A stretch of 64,000 bases of DNA from JACPRL01 sp035573715 (GTDB lineage: Bacteria > Acidobacteriota > Terriglobia > Acidiferrales > 2-02-FULL-67-57): NCBI GenBank assembly GCA_035573715.1, contig DATLZZ010000003.1:62001-126000 (forward strand). The letters run 5' to 3'. Made by a program: the position numbers and the translations under genes. Below, in pieces: positions 57,514 through 64,000 of the stretch. The first letter of the stretch is position 1. Each line of letters begins with the position of its first letter. The notes beneath the pieces were generated by a model. That model ran no database searches and was not told the DNA's origin. It saw nothing but the letters and a program-made list of their open reading frames with translations.

Positions 57514-59376
57514 TTAGCGCCGCGCAGCGGAGGCCTGCTTGGCCAAAGCGTGGGCGTGGTCAGCGATGTGGCGCGCCGAGATTCCGTAGGCGTCGAGCAA
57601 CTCATCCGGCTTGCCGCTGACCGGCATGGTGCGAATTGCCAAGTGCACGATGCGGATTTCGTCTTCGACCAGCGCGCTCGCCACCGCATCGCCCAGGCCG
57701 CCTTCCGCCCAGTGGTCTTCGACGACGAGCAACATGTTGCCTGTGGCGCGCGCGGCCGCCACCAGCGTCTCGCGGTCAACCGGCTTGACCGAATACAAAT
57801 CAATCACACGCAGGTTGATTCCTTCCTTCTTCAGCGCCTCATGCGCCTTGAGAGCCTCGTGCAGCGTCACACCGGCGGCAACCACCGTCGCGGCGTCGCT
57901 CGCCGACTGCCGCACAATCTTGGAGCCGCCCGGCCAAAAATCTTCGTTGTTGTCATAAAGCACTGGCGTCTTGGGCCGCGTCCCGCGCAGGTACACGATG
58001 CCGGGAATCTTCGCCGCCTGCTCCACCAGCTTCTCCATTGCCACCGCGTCGGACGGATAAAACACCGTCGAGCCGCCCACCGCGCGCATCATCGCCAAAT
58101 CTTCCAGCCCCATCTGCGACGGCCCGTCTTCGCCGATGGAGACGCCGGCGTGCGAGCCCATCAGCTTGAGGTTGGCGCGCGACACCGCCGCCATGCGGAT
58201 CTGGTCGTAGGCGCGCGTCAAAAAACACGCAAAGCTCGACGCGAACGGGATCCGCCCCGCCGCGCTCAGCCCCACCGCCACGCCCACCATGTTCTGCTCG
58301 GCGACGTAGCATTCGATGAAGCGCTCCGGGTGCGCCTGCGCCAGCACTTCGGCGAAGGTCGAGTTCTTGACGTCGCCGTCCAGCGCCATCACCCGCGGGT
58401 CGGCTTCGGCCAGTTTCTTGAGCGCCTGCCCGTAGGCTTCGCGGGTGGCCACCTGCTGGCCGAGCGTGTAGGCTGGCGGTGCCATCGGCTTCGGCGCCGG
58501 AAACGGCGCCGGCGCCGGGCTCGGCGGTCGAATCGCCACGGCACAGCCTGAGCCGTTCAGCGGGAGCTCCGCCAGCGCTTTCTCGAGTTGGTCCTTCGGA
58601 ACTGCTTTGCCGTGCCAGCCGTTCTTGTTCTCGATGAAGCTGACACCCTTGCCCTTCAGCGTGCGCGCAACCAGCACCGCCGGCTGACCGTTGGTCTTCG
58701 CCGCGCGCTCGAAGGCGTCGAGGATGTGGGCGAAGTTGTGCCCGTCAATCTCGAACGCCTGCCAGCCGAAGGCCGCGAAGCGCCGCGCGTAGGTGCCGGT
58801 GTCATGCTGGAGCATCGTGGGGTCGGACTGGCCCAGCCGGTTCACATCCACGATGGCGCACAGATTGTCGAGCTTGTAGTGCGAGGCGAACGCCGCCGCC
58901 TCCCACACCGCGCCTTCGGCGACTTCGCCGTCGCCCAGCAGGCAGTAGATGCGGCGCTGCGCCTTGTCGAGCCTGCCCGCGTACGCCAGTCCCGCGGCGA
59001 TGCTCAGCCCTTGGCCCAGCGAACCCGTTGCCGCCAGCGCTCCGGGAAACCGCGGCGTGGGATGGCCTTCGAGCTCGTTGCCGAACTTGCGCAGGTCGGT
59101 CAACCGTTCGGGCGAAAATAATCCCGCTTCCGCCCAGGCCGCATAGAGAATGGGCGCCGCATGCCCCTTGGAGAGCACCAGAAGGTCGTTGCCGCGGTTC
59201 GAAGGGTCGCGCGGGTCGAACCGCATCACGTGGAAGAAGAGCGCGCTCATCAAGTCGGCCGCCGAGAGACAACTGGTCGGATGTCCCGAGCCCGCCGCCG
59301 TCGTCGCCCGCAGCGAGTGGATGCGCAGCCGCGTCGCTTTTTCGCGCAGCACGGCAATGGTTTCTTCGCGGGTCAT
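57514..59376 (-). CDS. tkt: Transketolase, animal-like type
   Basis: 620 residues, the length of the shorter metazoan-like group rather than the 660 of E. coli TktA. Seen: HSLRATTAAGSGHPTSCLSA, VLSKGHAAPILYAAWAEAGL, ATGSLGQGLSIAAGLAYAGR, the thiamine-diphosphate motif LLGDGEVAEGAVWEAAAFAS, and the pyrimidine domain MALDGDVKNSTFAEVLAQAH with CYVAEQNMVGVAVGL and SHAGVSIGEDGPSQMGLEDL. A Pro/Ala linker (about 285-300) joins the halves. Part of the pentose-phosphate pathway. Stands alone. Confidence 0.94.
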   Translation of the reverse strand: MTREETIAVLREKATRLRIHSLRATTAAGSGHPTSCLSAADLMSALFFHVMRFDPRDPSNRGNDLLVLSKGHAAPILYAAWAEAGLFSPERLTDLRKFGNELEGHPTPRFPGALAATGSLGQGLSIAAGLAYAGRLDKAQRRIYCLLGDGEVAEGAVWEAAAFASHYKLDNLCAIVDVNRLGQSDPTMLQHDTGTYARRFAAFGWQAFEIDGHNFAHILDAFERAAKTNGQPAVLVARTLKGKGVSFIENKNGWHGKAVPKDQLEKALAELPLNGSGCAVAIRPPSPAPAPFPAPKPMAPPAYTLGQQVATREAYGQALKKLAEADPRVMALDGDVKNSTFAEVLAQAHPERFIECYVAEQNMVGVAVGLSAAGRIPFASSFACFLTRAYDQIRMAAVSRANLKLMGSHAGVSIGEDGPSQMGLEDLAMMRAVGGSTVFYPSDAVAMEKLVEQAAKIPGIVYLRGTRPKTPVLYDNNEDFWPGGSKIVRQSASDAATVVAAGVTLHEALKAHEALKKEGINLRVIDLYSVKPVDRETLVAAARATGNMLLVVEDHWAEGGLGDAVASALVEDEIRIVHLAIRTMPVSGKPDELLDAYGISARHIADHAHALAKQASAARR

Positions 59377-59473
59377 GATTGCTCTCTCGTGGGGCGGGTC
59401 ATCGCCGGCAGAATGGGAAGGCGGATTCTAGCACAGCAGGAGAACAACAGAGATTGAAGAAAAACGGTCGCGC

Positions 59474-59911
59474 TCAGGCCGACGGCCGCGCGACCTCCAC
59501 GGCGCGGCGCGTGGTGAACACGGGCGCCAAGCGCTCGCTGAGCCGGCGCTTCAGCTCCGCCAGTTGCAGCGGGCGGAACGACGCCCCCTGCGCCGCACTC
59601 ACCGCCACGGCGGCGCGGGGAAAGTCGCGCCGGCGATCCAGCGTCAGCCCAGCTTCGTCCAACAACTCCTCGAAAAACAAACTGCGGTCGCTCGCCTCCG
59701 AGCCCCACAACCACAATTGCTCCTCCCGGCTTTGCAGAAAGCGCAGCGTGCCCGGCAGCTTCGCTAGCACCCGCTCCGGGGTGGCGGCCTGGAAGTAGAC
59801 CCGCAGGCGGAAGTCGCTCTCGGCAAAACGCGCCTCGATGCGCGCCACGTACTTGCCCAACTGGTTGGGTTCGATGACAACCCGGTAGAGGTTCTGGCTC
59901 GTTTGACGCAA
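59474..59911 (-). CDS. Hypothetical protein, TTG start
   Basis: 145 residues: QNLYRVVIEPNQLGKYVARI, RVYFQAATPERVLAKLPGTL, QLWLWGSEASDRSLFFEELL and a basic C-terminal helix. The TTG start at 59911 has GAGG seven bases upstream and a putative promoter at 59956-59985. Cytosolic; no family recognised. Codon use is like the neighbours. Confidence 0.6.
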   Translation of the reverse strand: MRQTSQNLYRVVIEPNQLGKYVARIEARFAESDFRLRVYFQAATPERVLAKLPGTLRFLQSREEQLWLWGSEASDRSLFFEELLDEAGLTLDRRRDFPRAAVAVSAAQGASFRPLQLAELKRRLSERLAPVFTTRRAVEVARPSA

Positions 59912-59955
59912 AGGGCACCTCGGCTCGAACCCGACGTTCGGCTGCAGGATGATCT

Positions 59956-59985
59956 AGTCTAGCCCATTCCTTGCCCATAGAGCAA
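59956..59985 (-). promoter_or_regulatory. Putative promoter of the hypothetical gene ending at 59474
   Basis: Minus strand: TTGCTC (59985-59980), an 18-base spacer, TAGACT (59961-59956); start near 59950, about 40 bases before TTG 59911. Confidence 0.45.
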
Positions 59986-60108
59986 TAGCACTTTCGGGCT
60001 GGCTTCCTGCACAATCGACTCCTTGTCGCCTTGTCGCAAACTAACATCTTTATTTTCAAGCAAATAACCGATACCCCTCCCCCCTTTTTGTTGATCTCAT
60101 TGAACTAA

Positions 60109-60189
60109 AAGGGCTTATTGGGTGACTCGAGTCGGTCAAGTCGGTCCATGAACTGATTATGAAGGACTTAGTGGGTGACTCGAGTCGGT
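60109..60189. repeat. Two 28-base direct repeats, each with a perfect 10-bp palindrome
   Basis: AAGGGCTTATTGGGTGACTC continuing GAGTCGGT (60109-60136) and AAGGACTTAGTGGGTGACTC continuing GAGTCGGT (60162-60189): two mismatches in 28, start-to-start spacing 53 bases. Each includes GACTCGAGTC (60124-60133, 60177-60186). The form suits a dimeric DNA-binding protein or a recombination site. Confidence 0.8.
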
Positions 60190-60289
60190 ACCTCATTCGG
60201 GCGGCGACCTGGCGGCACAGCCTTGCAAGCGAATAATAGGCGAACTTCAAGCATTTGTCAAGCCCAGCGCCCTCGCTTACCGGTTGCCT

Positions 60290-60318
60290 TTGCGTCCTGG
60301 TGTTTTTCTGGCTACTAT
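60290..60318 (+). promoter_or_regulatory. Putative promoter for the HEAGH membrane protein gene
   Basis: TTGCGT (60290-60295), a 17-base spacer, TACTAT (60313-60318). Transcription would begin at about the GTG codon 60325, so the mRNA may be leaderless; no Shine-Dalgarno is visible there. Confidence 0.45.
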
Positions 60319-60324
60319 TCTTGC

Positions 60325-60870
60325 GTGCTCCGCGTCCGCTTCGAAGCCCTCGAAGAACCTTGGCAGGGAGTCCCTCGCCCGGCCCTCATCGCCTGGCTGG
60401 TTTTCTATGGACTGATCCTCCTCCTGGCGCTGCTGGACGACGACGGCTTCCTATTCATTGACAACGCCAACCTGATTGTCCATGAAGCCGGCCACCTGCT
60501 CTTCAGCTACCTGGGTGAGACCCTCTCTATCTGGGGCGGCACGCTCTTCGAGCTCTTTGTCCCCGCGGCTCTCGCCCTCACCTTCACCTTCCGCCGCCAC
60601 CTCCAAGGCGCCGCCTTCTGCATTTTCCTTTTCTTCGAGAACTTCCTCTACATCGCCACCTACATGGCCGACGCCCGCCGCCAGGAGCTTCCGCTGGTCT
60701 CGGTCGGCGGCGGCGACATTGAGCACGACTGGCACCTCATCTTCTCCAGCCTCGGCCTGCTGAACTACGACACAACCATCGCCGCCCTCACCCGCGCCCT
60801 CGGCTGGCTCGGCATGCTGGCCACTGTGGCGTGGCTCGCCTGGCGCGCTCACTGCTCCCGCACCGAGTGA
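60325..60870 (+). CDS. HEAGH-motif membrane protein (possible M50-like metallopeptidase)
   Basis: 181 residues from GTG 60325: helix LIAWLVFYGLILLLALLDD, then FIDNANLIVHEAGHLLFSYL with the zinc-type HEAGH, GGTLFELFVPAALALTFTFR, ENFLYIATYMADARRQELPL, EHDWHLIF and a last helix LGWLGMLATVAWLAW. The HExxH inside a membrane segment and the later His-Asp cluster suggest an intramembrane metalloprotease relative, a small widespread family without a known substrate. The frame is open to 60175, but those codons run through the repeat and lack coding character. Confidence 0.72.
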   Translation: MLRVRFEALEEPWQGVPRPALIAWLVFYGLILLLALLDDDGFLFIDNANLIVHEAGHLLFSYLGETLSIWGGTLFELFVPAALALTFTFRRHLQGAAFCIFLFFENFLYIATYMADARRQELPLVSVGGGDIEHDWHLIFSSLGLLNYDTTIAALTRALGWLGMLATVAWLAWRAHCSRTE

Positions 60871-60939
60871 CCTCCTCGGACCAGCCCGCCAGCCTTCAAC
60901 ACTCCCTCCACGACCATCGTGATGTCTGTTTGAGTTCCT

Positions 60940-62886
60940 TCAGGACTTCTGACCGAGGACGCGCTTCCGGGTCTCTTCGTTGATCTCGAGAATCTTCTCC
61001 GCCTTCAGCCGCTTTTGCAGCGACTCAATGTAGACAGACCAGGCCAGGCCGCGCTTCTCCTGGAGAAGCTGCTGGCGCAGCGCCTCGCGCTCAGCGAGGC
61101 TCATTTGGCCGGGATCGGCCGAAACGCGCGCGACCACCTTGAACACCACGCGGTTGCCGCCCTGCTCGACAACGTTGCTCACCGCGCCTTCCGGCAAGCT
61201 GAATGCCCCGGTCAGGCTGCGCAGCGGTCCCAGGCCTGCAACGGGCCGGTCGCGCGTCACCTTCTCGCTCGTCTTGACTTCAATACCGAGAGCCTTGCCG
61301 GCGCGCTTGAGGTCGCCGCTGGCCTTGGCTTCCGCCGCCAGCTTCTCGGCGGCTTCCCGCGCCTGGGCGGCGCCCCGCTCAGCGCGGTAGGCCTGCTCGA
61401 CTTTGTCGCGCACTTCTTCGAACGCCGCCGGATGCGAGGCCAGAATCTGCTTCACCTGCGCAATCACATACCCGCCCGTAACTGAAATCGGATCGCTCAC
61501 CGACTTGCCCACGTTGTCCGCCGAAACCCGGAACACCCAGTCCTGAAAATCCGGGTTGTCGCCGAAGGGCGCGGTGGCCTCGCCGCGGGCGAACGGCGGC
61601 ACCTCCTGCACCACCCAGCCCTGCTCCTGGGCCGCGGCGTCGAGCGTCTTGCCGCCCCGAACCGCTTCCACGAGCCGCCGCGCATCGGTCTCGGCGCGCT
61701 GCCGCACGTTCTGCTGCTTCAGCGCCGACTCAATCTGCGACTGCACTTCGGCCAGCGGGCGATAGTGTTCCGGCTGGTGCTCCAGCACCTGCGCCACGTG
61801 GAATCCATAGCCGGTCTCAATCAGCTCAATCGAACCCGGCGTCATGGCGAACAGCTTCTGGTCGACCTCCGGGGACGCCTGGCCGCGCTGCACCCAGCCC
61901 ATCTCGCCGCCTTTGTTCTTTCGCTCGGTGTCATCCGAGTACTGACGGGCCAGCGCCGCAAAATCCTTGCCGCGCTTCGCTTCGGCCAGCACCTGCTCGG
62001 CGGTCTTTTTGAGCTCAGCGGGGTCGCGCGCCGCCCCCAGCGGCGGCTGCTTCAGCAGCAGGATCTGCCGCACCCGCACCTGCTCGGGCACGAAGTACTC
62101 GCTGCGGTGGCCGTCGTAGTAGGCCTGAAGCTCGCGCGGGCTCACCTGCACGCGGCTGGCCAGCACCGCCTCGCTCACCCACACGGTGCGCGCCGCGCGC
62201 CGCTCGGGGATGACATAGCGGTCTTTGTTCTTCTCGAAGTACTCCCGCAGCTCGGTTTCGCTCGGCTGCAAGCGCCGCGCGTGCTCATCGGGGCTGAACA
62301 CCGCGTAGTCAATCTGCACCTGCTCGCGCTGCTGGCGGTAGGCCCGGTCGATGTCGGCAGGGCTCACGACCACGCCGCTGGTGACCCAGGCCACCAGCCG
62401 CGCCGTCTTGGTGCGCCGCCGCACCATGTTCTCGAATTCCGGCACGGTCATGCCGAATTCCGACTGCACCACGTTGCGGTAGCTCTCCGCGCCGATGAAC
62501 TTCCCGTCCGGGTAGAGCCACTGCACCTGCTGGAGCTGTTGCGCCAGCACTTCCGGTGGCACTTCAAAGCCGAGCCGGTTGGCCTCGTATTCGATGACCT
62601 TCTCTTCGATCAAATCCTTCATTGCCTGTTCCAGGATCAGGTTGCGGAACAGGTCGTTCTGGCCGCCGAACTGCTCGGAGCGACGACGATACTCCCGCTG
62701 CACGTCTTCTTCGGTGACGATCTCCCTGTCTATGCGCGCCAGTACGTCGGGACGGTCGTAGAAGTCGGTCCGCCCGCCGCCCAGGCCCGGCACCAGCGTC
62801 ACCACCATCATCAGGCCCACAAGCCCGACGACAACGTAGAGCAGCACCTTGATTACGGACTTGCGCTGTCGGAAGACTTTCAGCAT
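60940..62886 (-). CDS. ppiD: Membrane-anchored periplasmic folding factor, PpiD/SurA-like
   Basis: 648 residues. One N-terminal membrane helix (about 12-33, VIKVLLYVVVGLVGLMMVVT), a SurA_N-like chaperone domain (REIVTEEDVQREYRRRSEQF, NLILEQAMKDLIEEKVIEYE), a parvulin domain (about 265-370: RVRQILLLKQPP, GKDFAALARQYSDDTERKNK, GGEMGWVQRGQ, IELIETGYGFHVAQVLEHQP) and a long helical C-terminal part with a second degenerate parvulin-like region. Helps outer-membrane and periplasmic proteins fold. Has a near-consensus promoter at 62941-62969. Confidence 0.9.
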   Translation of the reverse strand: MLKVFRQRKSVIKVLLYVVVGLVGLMMVVTLVPGLGGGRTDFYDRPDVLARIDREIVTEEDVQREYRRRSEQFGGQNDLFRNLILEQAMKDLIEEKVIEYEANRLGFEVPPEVLAQQLQQVQWLYPDGKFIGAESYRNVVQSEFGMTVPEFENMVRRRTKTARLVAWVTSGVVVSPADIDRAYRQQREQVQIDYAVFSPDEHARRLQPSETELREYFEKNKDRYVIPERRAARTVWVSEAVLASRVQVSPRELQAYYDGHRSEYFVPEQVRVRQILLLKQPPLGAARDPAELKKTAEQVLAEAKRGKDFAALARQYSDDTERKNKGGEMGWVQRGQASPEVDQKLFAMTPGSIELIETGYGFHVAQVLEHQPEHYRPLAEVQSQIESALKQQNVRQRAETDARRLVEAVRGGKTLDAAAQEQGWVVQEVPPFARGEATAPFGDNPDFQDWVFRVSADNVGKSVSDPISVTGGYVIAQVKQILASHPAAFEEVRDKVEQAYRAERGAAQAREAAEKLAAEAKASGDLKRAGKALGIEVKTSEKVTRDRPVAGLGPLRSLTGAFSLPEGAVSNVVEQGGNRVVFKVVARVSADPGQMSLAEREALRQQLLQEKRGLAWSVYIESLQKRLKAEKILEINEETRKRVLGQKS

Positions 62887-62940
62887 TGGTTCGGTTCGCC
62901 TGCCTGCTTATCGCAGCCGAGTCAGAGCCGCAAACCGTTC

Positions 62941-62969
62941 ATTATAGGGGAAGCTGCGAGGGTGCACAA
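62941..62969 (-). promoter_or_regulatory. Promoter of ppiD
   Basis: Minus strand: TTGTGC (62969-62964), a 17-base spacer, TATAAT (62946-62941). Start near 62934, leader about 48 bases. Confidence 0.7.
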
Positions 62970-62996
62970 GGCGGCCCGACTAGGACTTCCGGGCGA

Positions 62997-63025
62997 TTGA
63001 ACCCGCTGCAACATTGTGCTAGTGT
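62997..63025 (+). promoter_or_regulatory. Putative promoter of the FecR-domain gene
   Basis: TTGAAC (62997-63002), a 17-base spacer, TAGTGT (63020-63025); the -10 is weak. Start near 63032, leader about 50 bases. Confidence 0.35.
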
Positions 63026-63080
63026 CGCTCGATGGGCACGGAGCCACCGCTCCGCAGAGAAGCCGGAATTTCTGAACTCT

Positions 63081-64000
63081 ATGGTCGAGAAGCCGTTTCG
63101 AAAGCGCCTAGAGATTGACCACTACGCCATCGTGCGCTACCGCACGCTGGTGCTGCTGGGTGTGCTCGGGCTGGTCATCGCCATCACCGTGCTGATTCTG
63201 CTGCGTCCGCCCTGGCTGGTGCGGGCGTGGAATTCGGTGTTCAGCGGCGACGATACGCCGGTCGCCGCGCAGGCGACTTCCCAAGCCAAGTTCATCAACC
63301 TGGACGGCAGCGTCAAGGTAAAGAAGCGCAACTCGGCTCACTGGGTCGAGGCCGACCTGCGCACGCCGCTCGAAGCCGGCGACAGCGTCCAGACCGGCCC
63401 CACCGGCTACGCCCGCATCATCTTTGTCGACGGCACCACCTACGTGGTGAAGCCCGATACGCTCATCGTGGTCGAGGCCAACGACCAATTCCACAATCGC
63501 TCGACCCGCGTCGGGGTTCAGGTGAGCACCGGCGCGGTCGACCTGACTACCGGCAGCTGGGAGGTGGCTACTTCGACTTCGGAAGTCCGCTTCGAGAACG
63601 CCGTGGCCCGCATGCGCCAGAATACCCGCGCTGCTGTGCGGCAGAACCCGGAATCCAACATCCACGAAATCACGGTGAACGAAGGCGGCGCCCAGCTGCG
63701 CAGAGGCAAGGAGAGCATCGAGATCGGCCCGTATGAACGCGCCAGCTTCCGCCGGCCCGACGAAAGCCTGCGCACCGAAAAAGTTCTGGCGCCGCCTGCG
63801 CTGGTGCGGCCCCGCAACCTCGAGCCCATCATCAGCGCCAATCCGACCCGGGAAGTCATCCGCTTCGAGTGGACGCCCGTGCCGCGCGCCCGCAGCTATC
63901 GCCTGCGCATTTCCACTTCGCCCTTGTTCGCCAACCCGGTGGTCGATCGCGCCCTTTCCGAAACCAGCTTCAGCGCCCGCGGCTTCGAGCCGGCGGACTA
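63081..64000 (+). CDS. FecR-domain membrane-anchored protein, 3' end beyond the window
   Basis: 306 codons are visible and open at the edge. A cytosolic N-terminus, one membrane helix (TLVLLGVLGLVIAITVLILL), then a FecR-like beta domain (AKFINLDGSVKVKKRNSAHW, LEAGDSVQTGPTGYARIIFV, VSTGAVDLTTGSWEVATSTS) and, after a linker with LVRPRNLEPIISANPTREVI, the start of a fibronectin-like domain (FEWTPVPRARSYRLRISTSP). Such proteins are frequent in Acidobacteriota and probably bind peptidoglycan or assemble envelope complexes; no sigma-factor gene is adjacent, so a FecR-type regulatory role is unlikely. Confidence 0.85.
   Translation, partial: MVEKPFRKRLEIDHYAIVRYRTLVLLGVLGLVIAITVLILLRPPWLVRAWNSVFSGDDTPVAAQATSQAKFINLDGSVKVKKRNSAHWVEADLRTPLEAGDSVQTGPTGYARIIFVDGTTYVVKPDTLIVVEANDQFHNRSTRVGVQVSTGAVDLTTGSWEVATSTSEVRFENAVARMRQNTRAAVRQNPESNIHEITVNEGGAQLRRGKESIEIGPYERASFRRPDESLRTEKVLAPPALVRPRNLEPIISANPTREVIRFEWTPVPRARSYRLRISTSPLFANPVVDRALSETSFSARGFEPAD

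Larger units (their letters stand above)
59912..60324. other. Gene-free, locally A/T-rich region with duplicated palindrome
   Basis: 413 bases between divergent genes without a supportable gene. From 60040 to 60120 the sequence is clearly A/T-rich for this genome (CTTTATTTTCAAGCAAATAA; CCCCCTTTTTGTTGATCTC). It contains the two 28-base repeats with GACTCGAGTC and candidate promoters facing both ways. Confidence 0.7.

Overview
The window is a high-G+C, gene-dense bacterial chromosome segment. I infer Acidobacteriota or a close relative. The grounds are: a Ser/Thr kinase with a FlgO-like and TPR sensor half, a VWFA-related C-terminal relic, a DUF1570 peptidase, futalosine-pathway menaquinone genes, a caa3-like oxidase cluster with two subunit III genes, and many short palindromic repeats between genes. 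That placement rests on gene content alone and was not tested by any search. There is no transposase, integrase, phage gene or CRISPR array, and there is one tRNA gene. Most genes are housekeeping or conserved hypothetical. The unusual material is in small insertions, fusions, start codons and repeats. || Layout. 1-8.1 kb: the 5' part of purH, a conserved hypothetical, selA, efp with a near-consensus promoter, a type-5 uracil-DNA glycosylase, a secreted M24 peptidase fused to a TonB C-terminal domain, and a GT2 glycosyltransferase. 8.1-16.7 kb: a GT-C-type membrane glycosyltransferase, a DUF1570-TPR protein, the menaquinone genes mqnE, mqnP and a ubiX-type prenyltransferase, then larB, a thioredoxin-like ferredoxin and purB. 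16.7-28.7 kb: TPR and membrane proteins, a YycJ-type metallo-beta-lactamase-fold protein, a relic of a VWFA-related protein, and a signalling block (PDZ-TM-GAF-SpoIIE phosphatase, Ser/Thr kinase, receiver protein). An RRM RNA-binding protein and an M16 protease follow. 28.7-39.7 kb: rlmN, a kynureninase-like enzyme, the pgeF cluster, acpS, small secreted proteins, a zinc-ribbon protein, rpsU, tRNA-Leu(UAA), the agmatine-to-putrescine pair aguB-aguA, a cupin and a rhodanese. 39.7-44.6 kb: a cytochrome c oxidase operon (subunits II, I, III, III, IV and a small CxxC membrane protein). 44.6-52.5 kb: a fadN-fadA-fadE beta-oxidation operon, interrupted by a lower-G+C PD-(D/E)XK-like gene, a small membrane protein and a gamma-glutamylcyclotransferase. 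52.6-64 kb: a patatin, a glycerophosphodiesterase, a paired active/inactive M16 peptidase, a transketolase, an HEAGH membrane protein behind a repeated palindrome, ppiD, and the start of a FecR-domain gene. || How the parts fit. The oxidase, menaquinone and fatty-acid oxidation genes describe an aerobic, menaquinone-based heterotroph. EF-P, RlmN, S21 and tRNA-Leu serve translation. PpiD, PgeF, the M16 and M24 peptidases and the DUF1570 protein act in or at the envelope. The strongest candidates for follow-up are the M24-TonB fusion with its base-composition break, the foreign-looking nuclease-like gene inside the fad operon, the repeats that sit at gene 3' ends (one reaching into the uracil-DNA glycosylase gene), the duplicated GACTCGAGTC element near 60.1 kb, and the EF-P tip residue Asn34.
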